A stretch of 64,000 nt of DNA. Source: Mitsuaria sp. 7 (GTDB taxonomy: Bacteria > Pseudomonadota > Gammaproteobacteria > Burkholderiales > Burkholderiaceae_C). Location: NCBI RefSeq assembly GCF_001653795.1, contig NZ_CP011514.1:616162-680161 (forward strand), written 5' to 3'. Made by a program: the position numbers and the translations under genes. The notes below the pieces were generated by a model. The model made no database searches, was not told the DNA's origin, and saw only the letters and a list, made by a program, of their open reading frames with translations. Below are positions 46,638-55,213 of the stretch, piece by piece (positions within the stretch are counted from its first letter, which is position 1; each line of letters starts with the position of its first letter).

Positions 46638-47260
46638 GCCAGGGCAACGAGGACCGGCTGCTGTTCGAGCTCAAGAGCCGCGGTCCGCAGGCGGCCGCGG
46701 CGCTGGCCGCGACCGTCGCCATCACGCCGATGGGCGCGCACAAGCTGCTCGCGCGATTGGAGGAGCAGGGGCTGGTCGAGGCTCAGGACGACCAGCGCGG
46801 CGAGGCCGGACGGCCGCGCAAGCTGTGGTCGTTGACGGCGGCGGGGCACGGGCGCTTTCCTGACCGGCATGCCGATCTCACCGTGCAGTTGATCCAGCAG
46901 GCGCGGGCGGTCTTCGGCGAGGCGGGGCTCGATCAGTTGATCGCTGCGCGGGAGCGCGACAGCGAGCTGCGCTACCGCGCGGCGATCGACCGCTGCCGCA
47001 CGACCGGCGACCGTGTGCGCGAGCTCGCGCGGCTGCGCGCCGAAGAGGGCTACATGGCGCGCGCCGAGCGCGTGGGCAAGGACTGGCTGCTGGTGGAAGA
47101 CCACTGCCCGATCTGCGCCGCGGCGCAGAGCTGCCAAGGCTTCTGCCGATCGGAACTGGCCTTGTTCGAGCGATGCCTGGGGCCTGGACTCACCGTCGAG
47201 CGCACCGAACATCTGCTCGCTGGCGCGCGTCGATGCGCCTATCGGATCAGCGCGGTCTAG
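46634..47260 (+). CDS. HTH regulator with Cys-rich C-terminal cluster (SufR-like)
   Basis: A 208-residue regulator. Residues 5-75 form a winged HTH (LLFELKSRGPQAAAALAATV, GAHKLLARLEEQGLVEA, GRPRKLWSLTAAGH) of the ArsR/DeoR/SufR kind. The C-terminal part has CPICAAAQSCQGFC (Cys158, 161, 167, 171), ERCLG (Cys181) and RRCAYRI (Cys201), which fits a Fe-S or metal-binding site like that of SufR-type repressors. It would sense iron-sulfur status, redox or metal, and repress its own operon through the palindrome at 43926. That link is inference. Confidence 0.83.
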   Translation: MSQGNEDRLLFELKSRGPQAAAALAATVAITPMGAHKLLARLEEQGLVEAQDDQRGEAGRPRKLWSLTAAGHGRFPDRHADLTVQLIQQARAVFGEAGLDQLIAARERDSELRYRAAIDRCRTTGDRVRELARLRAEEGYMARAERVGKDWLLVEDHCPICAAAQSCQGFCRSELALFERCLGPGLTVERTEHLLAGARRCAYRISAV

Positions 47261-47275
47261 TTGACTGCAGAGGCC

Positions 47276-47316
47276 GCTGGCCCTCACCCCCGCCCTCTCC
47301 CGCAAGCGGGAGAGGG
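47276..47316 (+). repeat. REP-like repeat, first half of inverted pair
   Basis: Identical over 41 bp to the copy at 20433-20473, with a CCCTCTCCCGC/GCGGGAGAGGG palindrome. It pairs with an inverted copy 24 bp downstream, giving a REPIN-like structure just after the regulator stop; it may also end the transcript. Confidence 0.88.
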
Positions 47317-47340
47317 AGTCCGACCGGCTCACTTCTTACC

Positions 47341-47381
47341 CCCTCTCCCGCTTGCGGGAGAGGGCAGGGGTGAGGGCCAGC
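47341..47381 (-). repeat. REP-like repeat, second half of inverted pair
   Basis: Reverse complement of the copy at 47276-47316 with a single difference in 41 bases. The whole pair can fold into one long hairpin between convergent genes. No RAYT-type transposase is in the window. Confidence 0.88.
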
Positions 47382-47410
47382 AGCCGTCGCAGTGCGACGA
47401 CCTGTCTTCT

Positions 47411-47884
47411 TCACGACACGATGTACGCCGCCGCCCCGGTGGCCAGCAGCCGGCCCTGTTCATCGGTGAACGCCATGCGCGTGTTGGCGACGCGGCTGCC
47501 CAGCCGCATCACTTCCGCCTCGCAGCGGAACAGCGCGCCGATGGCCGGACGCAGGTAATCCACGCGCAGGTCGATCGTGCCGAGCTTGGCGAAGCGCTGC
47601 AGCCGCTGCTGCGGCGGTTCGTCGAGATGCCGCGCGCCGATCGCCGCCATCACCGCCAGACCGCCCATGGAATCGAGCGTCGCGCTGATCACGCCGCCGT
47701 GCAGCCGGTTGTGGGCGTAATGCCCGATCAGGTCCGGCCGCATGGGGAGGTGCGCCCGCACGATCTCGTGCTGCAGCTCGTCGACCTTCACGCCGAGCAC
47801 CTGGTTGAAGGTGATCAGGCGCTCGAAGATCTCGCACAGGGCGGTGGTGAACTCGGGCTCGAAGGGGCTCTTCACGTCGGTCAT
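47411..47884 (-). CDS. Hotdog-fold thioesterase (PaaI/YiiD-like)
   Basis: A 157-residue thioesterase. HYAHNRLHGGVISATLDSMGGLAVM is the hotdog helix with the HGG motif, followed by DLRVDYLRPA and the strand SRVANTRMAFTDEQGRLLATGAAAY. These enzymes hydrolyse acyl-CoA thioesters in the cytosol; the acyl group cannot be told. It lies 48 bp after the CaiB-CitE-Bug operon on the same strand and might be read from it. Confidence 0.88.
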   Translation of the reverse strand: MTDVKSPFEPEFTTALCEIFERLITFNQVLGVKVDELQHEIVRAHLPMRPDLIGHYAHNRLHGGVISATLDSMGGLAVMAAIGARHLDEPPQQRLQRFAKLGTIDLRVDYLRPAIGALFRCEAEVMRLGSRVANTRMAFTDEQGRLLATGAAAYIVS

Positions 47885-47932
47885 GGGCGCGGACCATAAC
47901 GCAAGGTCGCGCGTGGAAGGAGAGCGCTCGCC

Positions 47933-48898
47933 CTAATCCACGCGTGCGCCCGACGCCTTCACGATCGGCTCCCACCGCGCGATGTCCTGCTTCAGCATGG
48001 CCGCCAACGCAGTGGGCCCGCCGCTGAGCGGCTCCACGCCCAGCGCCTTGAGCTTGGCGAGCGCATCCGGCGCGCTCATCACCGAGGTCACATCCTCGGC
48101 CAGTTGCCGCGTGATCGCGTCCGGCGTCCCGTGGAGCGCGAAGAGTCCGACCCAGAGCTCGCCCGCGAATCCGGGGACGACCTCGCCGATCGCCGGAACG
48201 TCGGGCAGCGCCGAAGACCGCTTGGGCGAGCTCACGCCGAGGGCCACCAGCTTGCCGGCGCGCACGAATTCGAGGCAGGACGGCAGGCTGGCGAAACCGA
48301 CGCTCACCTGGCCGCCGAGCATGTCGGTCAAGGCTGGTCCGACGCCCTTGTACGGCACGTGCTCCAGCTGCAGTCCGGCGGAGCGGTTGAGCATCTCGCC
48401 CAGCAGGTGGTTGAGCGAGCCGTTGCCGGCCGACGCGTACTGGTAGGACGGGCTCTTCGCCTTCGCCGCCGCGATGAAGCCCTTGAGGTCCTTGGCCGGG
48501 AAACTGGGATGGACGACCAGCACGTTGGGCACGACGCCGATCGGCGCGATGGGATCGAAGTCCTTCACCGGGTCGAAGCCGGTGCGCCGGTACAGCGCCG
48601 GATTGATGGCCTGCGTGCTGCTGATCGTCAGCAGCAGCGTGTAGCCGTCCTTGGGCGCGCGCGAGGCGAGCTCGGTGCCGATGTTGCCGCCCGCGCCGGC
48701 GCGGTTGTCGATGTTGAACACCTGCCCGTATTTCTCGGTGAGCTTCTGCGCAAGGATGCGGCCCACCGCGTCGTTCGTGCCGCCCGGTGCCTGCGGCACG
48801 ACGATGGTCACCGGCTTGCCGGGATAGGCCTGCGCGCGTGCCGCGGGCAGGACCGCGCTGAGCACCGTGAAGGCGCAGAACTCTCGCTTCGTCAGCAT
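47933..48898 (-). CDS. Bug-family tripartite tricarboxylate transporter substrate-binding protein
   Basis: A 321-residue periplasmic receptor. The signal peptide ends ARAQA, and the mature chain starts YPGKPVTIVVPQAPGGTND, then NRAGAGGNIG, a SAGNGSLNHL loop and VPYKGVGPALTD, the carboxylate-binding landmarks. Its start overlaps the stop of the CitE-like gene by 7 bp, so the receptor is tied to CoA-dependent catabolism of the compound it binds, probably a di- or hydroxycarboxylate. That substrate link is inference. Confidence 0.92.
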   Translation of the reverse strand: MLTKREFCAFTVLSAVLPAARAQAYPGKPVTIVVPQAPGGTNDAVGRILAQKLTEKYGQVFNIDNRAGAGGNIGTELASRAPKDGYTLLLTISSTQAINPALYRRTGFDPVKDFDPIAPIGVVPNVLVVHPSFPAKDLKGFIAAAKAKSPSYQYASAGNGSLNHLLGEMLNRSAGLQLEHVPYKGVGPALTDMLGGQVSVGFASLPSCLEFVRAGKLVALGVSSPKRSSALPDVPAIGEVVPGFAGELWVGLFALHGTPDAITRQLAEDVTSVMSAPDALAKLKALGVEPLSGGPTALAAMLKQDIARWEPIVKASGARVD

Positions 48899-49854
48899 GA
48901 CGTTGTCTCCTGTTGTTGTAGGGGATCGAGTCCGGCCTCGATGAGCAGGGCCTTCGCGCGCAGGACCACCGGCTTGTCGATCATCAGGTCGCCGAGCTTG
49001 GTCGCGCCGAGGCCGTCGCGATCGGCGATGTCGAAGGCGGCGACGATCGCCCGCGCCTGCGTGATCTGCGCCGCCGTCGGCGTGTAGCAGGCGTTGATCG
49101 CGTCGACGAACTTCGGATGCACGACCACCGCGCCGCGGAAGCCGAGCGTGCGTGCCTCCTGCAGCAGGGCTTCGAATGCCTCGATGCTGCCGAGATTGGC
49201 GATGGAGCCGACGAAGCCCACCGGCAGCACGCCGGCCGCGCGGGCCGCGTACAGCACCATCAGGCTCGGTGCGAGCAGGGCCTGCGGCGTCGGCAGGCCG
49301 CCGACGTCGAGCGAGAAGTCCTCGCTGCCGAGCATCATCGACTGCACGCGCGGCGAGGCCGCCGCGATGTCGTGGAGCCGCGGCAGCGCCGCGGCGGACT
49401 CGATCTGCAGCAGGAAGCGGACTTCGCCCGATGGCAGACCGGCCGCGCGTTCGAGTTCGTCGACGACGCCGGCCAGCAGCTGGACATCGCGAGCGTGCTC
49501 GACCTTCGGCAGCACCAGCAGGCGCAGGCCCGGCGAGACAGCGGCGCGCAGGTCGTCGATGGCGGTGTTCAACGCGCCGTTGATGCGCACCGCAGCGGCC
49601 TTGCCGGCCGCCTCCACGCGCGTGATCGCGGCGGCCACGCCCGCGCGCGCGGCCACCTTTCTGCTTGGATGAACGCCGTCCTCCAGATCCAGGATCACGA
49701 CATCGGGCGTCTTGTTCAACGCGCTCTGCAGCAGGCGTTCGTTGTCGGCCGGGACGAAGAGGTAGGAGCGATAGGGGCGATGAGCGCGATGGGCGCCATG
49801 AACGCGATGAACGTGAGGTGAGCGCGGATCGTTGGGCGTGGTGTCGCTCATCAT
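48892..49854 (-). CDS. HpcH/HpaI aldolase, CitE-like CoA-ester lyase
   Basis: A 320-residue lyase of the CitE subfamily. SYLFVPADNERLLQSAL, VVILDLEDGV and RFLLQIESAAALPRLHDIA carry the magnesium-binding Glu/Asp and substrate arginine pattern, and MLGSEDFSLDVG completes the site. Such enzymes split citryl-, malyl- or citramalyl-CoA. A His/Arg-rich head (HVHRVHGAHRAHRPYRS) precedes the barrel and is odd for the family. The start at 49854 (ATGA overlap with the CoA transferase stop) or the next codon is likely. Confidence 0.9.
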   Translation of the reverse strand: MMSDTTPNDPRSPHVHRVHGAHRAHRPYRSYLFVPADNERLLQSALNKTPDVVILDLEDGVHPSRKVAARAGVAAAITRVEAAGKAAAVRINGALNTAIDDLRAAVSPGLRLLVLPKVEHARDVQLLAGVVDELERAAGLPSGEVRFLLQIESAAALPRLHDIAAASPRVQSMMLGSEDFSLDVGGLPTPQALLAPSLMVLYAARAAGVLPVGFVGSIANLGSIEAFEALLQEARTLGFRGAVVVHPKFVDAINACYTPTAAQITQARAIVAAFDIADRDGLGATKLGDLMIDKPVVLRAKALLIEAGLDPLQQQETTSC

Positions 49855-51017
49855 TGATCCTTCAGCCACTTGTCGTTGTCCTGGCCGAGCGCGGGCGCGG
49901 GCCGGCGCACGGGCGGCCTCGCGCCGTTGATCTTGAAAGGCACGGCATGCACGGACACCGTGCGGCCGTCCGGCGTGGGCGTCTCCAGCAGCAGCTCGCG
50001 CTCCAGGATGTAGGGGTGCTTGAGCAGGTCCTCGATGTTGCAGACTTCGCCCGCAGTGATGTCCCGCGCTTCGAAGAACGCCAGCGCTTCAGCGAGTGTG
50101 AGCGTCGACAGATGTCCCTGGATCAGGTCGTCGAGCGCATCGATGTTGGCCAGGCGGGCCTCATGCGTCGCGAAGCGCTCGTCCTTCAGCGCGTCGGGAT
50201 GTCCGATGCCCGCGAAGAGCCGCTGCAGCGTGCCCGCCATCCCTGCGGACAACGCGACCCAGCGCCCGTCCTTCGTCGCATAGACGTTGCGCGGCGCATG
50301 CGTGGGCGAGCGGCTGCCGGAGCGTTGCGTGGCCTGGCCGGTGAGCTGGAACTCCGAGGCCTGCGGGCCGAGCATCGAGAACAGCGGCTCGAAGAGCGAC
50401 AGGTCGATCTCCTGCACCGTCGGCGACGGATTCGCGCGCTGGCGCAGCAGCGCGGCGAGCGCCGCCGTCGAGCCATGCAAGCCCGCCACCGAATCGGCGA
50501 GCGAGAAGGGCGGCAGCACCGGCGGCCGGTCCGCATGGCCGTTCATGGCGGCGAAGCCGCTCATCGCCTCGATCAGCGAGCCGAAGCCGCCCTTCTTCGC
50601 GAAGGGGCCGGTCTGGCCCCAGCCGGAGATGCGGACCACGATCAGCCTCGGGTTGAGCCGCTGCAAGGCGTCGACCCCCAGCCCCATCTTCTCCAGCGTG
50701 CCGGGCCGGAAGTTCTCGACCAGGATGTCCGCGCGCGCGATCAGCGAGCGCAGCGAGGCCATGCCGTCTTCCGAGCGCAGGTCCAGCGCGACGCTGTCCT
50801 TGTTGCGGCTGTACTCCATCCAGTAGGTGCTCACGCCCTGGCGCTGCCAGGCGCGCAGATCGTCGCCGCGTCCGGGCGACTCGACCTTCACGACGGCCGC
50901 GCCGAGGTCCGCGAGCACATGCGTCAGCACGTTGCCCGACACCAGCCGCGACAGGTCGATCACGAGGACATCCGACAGCGGCTGGCGCTCGTCGGGGAGG
51001 GGGGGCTCAGAACTCAT
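49851..51017 (-). CDS. CaiB/BaiF family CoA transferase
   Basis: A 388-residue class III CoA transferase. The family N-terminus VLVIDLSRLVSGNVLTHVLADLGAAVVKVE, the CoA region SRNKDSVALDLRS, VENFRPGTLEKMGLG and GFGSLIEAMSGF are clear. An aspartate in the EIDLSLFEPL region corresponds to the catalytic position. It moves CoA to a carboxylate for the lyase made by the next gene. Start at 51017 is preferred over 51035 because AGGAAG lies 7 bp before it. Confidence 0.92.
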   Translation of the reverse strand: MSSEPPLPDERQPLSDVLVIDLSRLVSGNVLTHVLADLGAAVVKVESPGRGDDLRAWQRQGVSTYWMEYSRNKDSVALDLRSEDGMASLRSLIARADILVENFRPGTLEKMGLGVDALQRLNPRLIVVRISGWGQTGPFAKKGGFGSLIEAMSGFAAMNGHADRPPVLPPFSLADSVAGLHGSTAALAALLRQRANPSPTVQEIDLSLFEPLFSMLGPQASEFQLTGQATQRSGSRSPTHAPRNVYATKDGRWVALSAGMAGTLQRLFAGIGHPDALKDERFATHEARLANIDALDDLIQGHLSTLTLAEALAFFEARDITAGEVCNIEDLLKHPYILERELLLETPTPDGRTVSVHAVPFKINGARPPVRRPAPALGQDNDKWLKDQ

Positions 51018-51322
51018 GGAGGCGCTTCCTTTCATGGAAGCAGCCTACGGACGCGTGCCGCCGCTGGGAAATACGGATGTCGGCTAGGCGCTAGCCGGTT
51101 CCGGACTAGCGGCGTCGCCTCACTCGCCTCACTCGCCTCACTCGCCTCACGAAGATCCCGACGAAGACCCGCACGATCGCCCAGCCTTGCAAGCTTGCTG
51201 AAACCTTCCAGCGCCTCAGACGGCCATACTCGTGCTCCTGATGGCGGGGCGGCTCTCGAGCCCCCCGCTTGACGCATTCCTCGGGCCCGCACGGCGGGCC
51301 ACTTTTTCGCTCGGGAACAACA
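51018..51322. other. 305-bp divergent intergenic region with palindromes and a 9-bp tandem repeat
   Basis: Between the CoA-transferase start and the FTR1 gene. It holds CGGCTA-GGCGC-TAGCCG (51081-51097), overlapping a second imperfect palindrome with CGCTAG and CTAGCG ends (51089-51111), then about four copies of CACTCGCCT (51115-51151). The palindromes may be regulator sites for one or both genes; the tandem repeat could vary in copy number. No other gene is seen. Confidence 0.5.
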
Positions 51323-53284
51323 ATGAGTCTCACTCACGTCGATCCGCAGACCGCCCTCCGGATCGTGCGCAAGATCCTCACCGCGGGTCTGATCCTGCTC
51401 GGCCTGGCCTTCGGCGGCACGGCGAGGGCCGCGGAGGCCGACGTGCGGCGCGTGTGGCAGATCCTCGACTACCTCGCGGTCGACTACGCGGGCGCGGTGC
51501 AGGACGGCAAGATCGTCGCGCAGTCCGAGTACGACGAGATGCGGGAGTTCGCGCAGACCGCGCACGACAAGATCGCCGCGTTGGAGGACAAGCCCGAACG
51601 CGCGGCGCTGCTGCGCGAAAGCGAAGCCCTCCAGTCGGAGATCGCCGCCAAGTCCGATGTCGCGAAGGTCGGTGGCTTGGCCAAGGCCCTGGCCAATCAC
51701 CTGATCGCGGTCTATCCGGTCCCGCTCGCACCGACCGCGCTGCCCGACCTGAAGCGGGGCGCCTCGGTCTACGCGGCGAACTGCGCTTCATGCCATGGCG
51801 CATCGGGCAACGGAGACGGTCCGTTGGCCAGGCAGCTCGATCCCCGGCCGATCGCTTTCACCAACCACGAGCGGGCGCGCCAGCGCAGCGTGTTCGCGCT
51901 GTACCAGGCGGCCAGCCAGGGGATCGCGGGAACGGCGATGCCGGCGTTCGGCCAACTCTCCGAGGAGGAGCGGTGGGCGGTGGCGATGTACCTGGGCACC
52001 TTCGCGCATGACGACAGGCAGCGCGAGCAGGGGCAGCAGCTCTGGAAGGAATCGGAGAAGGTGCGCGGCGAGGTGACCGGGATGGATCACTTCGTCCGCC
52101 TCACCGAAGCCGAACTCGCCGGCTCCCTCGGCGACGACCAGGCCGCCGCGACGATGGCCTACCTCCATGCGCATCCCGAGGCGCTTGCCGCGCCCCGAAC
52201 GAACCGCCTCACGCTGGCGCGCGAGCGTCTGCATCAGAGCGCGGCCGCGTTCAAGGCGGGCAATCCCAAGGAGGCCGCCGAGCTCGCGTTGTCCTCTTAT
52301 CTCGACGGCGTCGAACCCTACGAACAGGCGCTCGCAGCGCGTGAAGGCGCGTTGAAGGACCAGATCGAAGTGGCCATGGGCCAGTACCGTTCGCTGATCG
52401 CCGCCAAGGCCCCGGTGCAGGAAGTCGAAGCGGCCGCCGCCCGCATCGACGGGCTGTTCAATGACGCCGACCATGTGCTGGCAGCCTCCGGCGCCGATGC
52501 GACCGCGGCGTTCTTCGGCAGCCTGACGATCCTCCTGCGCGAGGGCATCGAGGCGCTGCTGGTCGTCGTCGCGATGATCGCGTTCCTGCGGCAGGCCGAG
52601 CGTCCGGACGTGCTGCCGTACGTGCATGCCGGCTGGATAGGCGCACTGGCCGCGGGCGGCGTCACCTGGGCCATCGCGACCTACGCGGTCGCGATCAGCG
52701 GCGCCAACCGCGAAGTGACGGAAGGGCTGTCCAGCCTCTTCGCCGCCGTCGTTCTTCTGAGCGTCGGCGTCTGGATGCATCAGAAGAGCGTGGCCGGCCA
52801 ATGGCAGGCCTACCTGCGCGAGCGCATGTCCGCGGCGCTGGACCGCCGATCGGCCTTCTTCATGTTCGGCCTGGCCTTCGTGGCGGTCTACCGCGAGGTG
52901 TTCGAGACCATCCTGTTCTACGCGGCGCTGTGGGGCCAGGGCAATGACGGCGCGATCCTGGCGGGCCTGGGCGTGGGCGTGCTTTGCCTCGTGGTCATCA
53001 CGGTGCTCCTGCTGCGCTACAGCGCCCGGCTACCGATCGGGAAGTTCTTCTCCATCAGCTCGTGGCTGGTGGCCATCCTGGCGGTCGTCCTGACGGGCAA
53101 GGGCGTGGCCGCGCTCCAGGAAGCGGGCTGGATCGCCCCGAGCGCCTTGTCCTCGCCGCGCCTGGAGGTGCTGGGCATCTATCCGTCCGTGATCGGCCTG
53201 ACCGCGCAGGGCGTGGTGCTGCTGCTCGTGCTGGGCTTCTTCCTGCGCAATGCCAGATCGAAGCCCGCGAGCGCGGGCCGATGA
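51323..53284 (+). CDS. Cytochrome c fused to FTR1-family iron permease
   Basis: A 653-residue membrane protein. A signal segment (LILLGLAFGGTARA) is followed by a helical domain, a c-type heme site CASCHG with the later Met candidate in GTAMPAFGQ (~residue 150-210), another helical region, and an FTR1 domain of about seven membrane segments. The FTR1 iron motifs LREGIEALLVVVA and YREVFETILFY (REGxE/RExxE) are both present. The cytochrome could oxidise Fe(II) or pass electrons during uptake of iron across the inner membrane. Start at 51323 by context. Ends 10 bp before a converging LysR gene. Confidence 0.9.
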   Translation: MSLTHVDPQTALRIVRKILTAGLILLGLAFGGTARAAEADVRRVWQILDYLAVDYAGAVQDGKIVAQSEYDEMREFAQTAHDKIAALEDKPERAALLRESEALQSEIAAKSDVAKVGGLAKALANHLIAVYPVPLAPTALPDLKRGASVYAANCASCHGASGNGDGPLARQLDPRPIAFTNHERARQRSVFALYQAASQGIAGTAMPAFGQLSEEERWAVAMYLGTFAHDDRQREQGQQLWKESEKVRGEVTGMDHFVRLTEAELAGSLGDDQAAATMAYLHAHPEALAAPRTNRLTLARERLHQSAAAFKAGNPKEAAELALSSYLDGVEPYEQALAAREGALKDQIEVAMGQYRSLIAAKAPVQEVEAAAARIDGLFNDADHVLAASGADATAAFFGSLTILLREGIEALLVVVAMIAFLRQAERPDVLPYVHAGWIGALAAGGVTWAIATYAVAISGANREVTEGLSSLFAAVVLLSVGVWMHQKSVAGQWQAYLRERMSAALDRRSAFFMFGLAFVAVYREVFETILFYAALWGQGNDGAILAGLGVGVLCLVVITVLLLRYSARLPIGKFFSISSWLVAILAVVLTGKGVAALQEAGWIAPSALSSPRLEVLGIYPSVIGLTAQGVVLLLVLGFFLRNARSKPASAGR

Positions 53285-53294
53285 GCGGAGCCTT

Positions 53295-54251
53295 TCAAAC
53301 CGACAGCGTCGCCGGCCACTGCCCGGTCAGCACCAGCTCGCGGATGACCTCGTCGACGAGGTCGCTCACGGCGCGCGCCGCGGGTCCCGGCGAGCGCGTC
53401 AGCGCGAAGCAGCTGCAGATGGTCCGCCGGATCTCGGGATCGCGGATCACGGCCTGGCGCAGCTGACCCTGACGCAGTTCCTCGCTGACTGAACCCGGCG
53501 AGAGGATCGTGTACGCGAGGCCCGCGGCAACGGCGGTCTTCACCGCGGGCAGCGAGTCGATCTCGGCCACCACGTCGAGCACCACACCGTTCGCCCGGCA
53601 GGCCGCATCGATGATGCGGCGCAGGCCGTGTTCGGTGTTGGGCAGGATCATCGGCAGGCGGCTCAGCTCGCGCAGCGAGACCTCGCGCGGCATCGGCGGA
53701 ATCGACGGCATCCCGGCGCCGGCGGCACCCGCAGCACCTGCCGCACCGACCAGGACCAGTTGTTCCGTCAGCAACTGCCGCTGCGACAACCACGGCTCCT
53801 GGCGGTCCTCGAAGAGGATGCTGAGTTCCAGCCGCCCCGCCTGCAGCCATTCGCGCAGGAAGCCGCTGTGGCTCTCGACGATGCGCAGCCGAACGAGCGG
53901 CAGCCGCGTGCGCACGAGCCGCAGCAGCGGCACCGTCGCCGCCAGCGCGACCGTCGTGGGCAGGCCGAGGATCACGTCGCCGGTGAGCTGCTGTCCTTCG
54001 GTCTGGACCGAGGCCTTGGCGGCCTCGAGTTCCGCCAGCACCTTGCGCGCATGCTCGACGAAACGGCGGCCGTTGTCGGTCAGCGCCATGCCGCGGCTGG
54101 AACGGACGAACAGCGTCGCACCGAGTTCCTCCTCCAACGCGACGATGTGCTGGCCGAGCGCGGGCTGCGCGAGGTGCAGCAGCTTGGACGCCTTCAGCAG
54201 GCTGCCGGCGTCGGCGACGCCGATCAGGTACCTCAGCTGGCGCAGTTCCAC
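53295..54251 (-). CDS. LysR-family transcriptional regulator
   Basis: A 318-residue LTTR with a GTG start after GGAG (8 bp). The HTH reads ELRQLRYLIGVADAGSLLKASKLLHLAQPALGQHIVALEEELG. A Gly/Ala-rich insert (GAAGAAGAAGAG) lies in the effector domain near residue 170, probably a flexible loop. It diverges from the YbaK gene and converges on the iron permease. Its targets are unknown. Confidence 0.88.
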   Translation of the reverse strand: MELRQLRYLIGVADAGSLLKASKLLHLAQPALGQHIVALEEELGATLFVRSSRGMALTDNGRRFVEHARKVLAELEAAKASVQTEGQQLTGDVILGLPTTVALAATVPLLRLVRTRLPLVRLRIVESHSGFLREWLQAGRLELSILFEDRQEPWLSQRQLLTEQLVLVGAAGAAGAAGAGMPSIPPMPREVSLRELSRLPMILPNTEHGLRRIIDAACRANGVVLDVVAEIDSLPAVKTAVAAGLAYTILSPGSVSEELRQGQLRQAVIRDPEIRRTICSCFALTRSPGPAARAVSDLVDEVIRELVLTGQWPATLSV

Positions 54252-54393
54252 GACTTGATCTCCGGTGATGCGGGACGTCCCCGTCGGGACGGCGACCTTC
54301 GCACCATACCTTCGCGCCGCCGCGCCGTGCGCGGGCTGCGGTCTTGCGACGATGCGCCCATCGCGCATCAGGGGTCTTGGCACAATGCGCGGC

Positions 54394-54939
54394 ATGAGCG
54401 ACACGACTTCCCCCGAGACTTCCCCTGAGATTTCCGCAGCGCCCGACAGCGCCCGTCCCGACGGTTTCCTCCGTGTGAGCGCTGCGCTGCGCGCGCTGTC
54501 CCACGAACACGAGCCGCGCTGGCTCGAGGTCTCGGCCCGCAGTTCGCAGGAGGCGGCCGACGCCCTCGGCGTCGCGCTGGGGCAGATCGCCAAGAGCGTC
54601 GTGTTCAAGCGCAAGTCCGACGGCGCCGCCGTGCTGGTGATCGCCTCCGGCGACAAGCGCGTCGACGAGCGCAAGCTCGAAGCCCACACCGGCAAGCTCG
54701 GCCGCGCCGATGCCGACTACGTGAAGGCCAGCACCGGCTTCTCGATCGGCGGCGTGTCGCCGCTGGGCTTCCAGCCGGCGGAGCAGGGCGCGCTTCCGAG
54801 GCTGTTCATCGATCAGGAGCTGTTCCGCTTCGACGCGATCTGGGCCGCGGCCGGTCATCCGAACGGGGTGTTCCTGATGTCGCCGCAGCAACTGGTCGCG
54901 CTGACCGGCGCGCCGGTGATCGAGGTGGCCCAGTCGTGA
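54394..54939 (+). CDS. YbaK/EbsC-type aminoacyl-tRNA deacylase
   Basis: A 181-residue protein. The core GVALGQIAKSVVFKR, with the essential lysine, and GFSIGGVSPLGF are the YbaK/ProX signatures. Such proteins clear mischarged Cys-tRNA(Pro) or related products. An acidic Ser/Pro-rich N-terminus of about 25 residues is outside the fold. The stop overlaps the next start as GTGA, so DUF1289 is coupled. Confidence 0.9.
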   Translation: MSDTTSPETSPEISAAPDSARPDGFLRVSAALRALSHEHEPRWLEVSARSSQEAADALGVALGQIAKSVVFKRKSDGAAVLVIASGDKRVDERKLEAHTGKLGRADADYVKASTGFSIGGVSPLGFQPAEQGALPRLFIDQELFRFDAIWAAAGHPNGVFLMSPQQLVALTGAPVIEVAQS

Positions 54940-55202
54940 GCGCTTCGACCTTGACCCCTGTCACCGCCGACAACGTCGCACGCACGCCGGAAGGCCGCGT
55001 CGCCTCGCCTTGCATCAACATCTGCAAGATGCACGAGCCCACCGCGCTGTGCCGCGGCTGCGCGCGCACCATCCCGGAGATCGCAGGCTGGAGCAAGTCC
55101 GACGACGAGTCGCGGATCCGTCTGCTCAACCTGTTGCCCGAACGACGCGCGCTGCTGATCGCGCACGGCGCGCTCGCCACCGAGCCGCTACCCAAGGCCT
55201 GA
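54936..55202 (+). CDS. DUF1289 family protein
   Basis: An 88-residue protein starting at GTG. It carries the four-cysteine DUF1289 pattern SPCINICKMHEPTALCRGCARTIPEIAGW, probably a metal or Fe-S site. Often found next to YbaK-like and isomerase genes in betaproteobacteria; function unknown. Confidence 0.9.
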   Translation: MSASTLTPVTADNVARTPEGRVASPCINICKMHEPTALCRGCARTIPEIAGWSKSDDESRIRLLNLLPERRALLIAHGALATEPLPKA

Positions 55203-55213
55203 ACGGAGCGACG

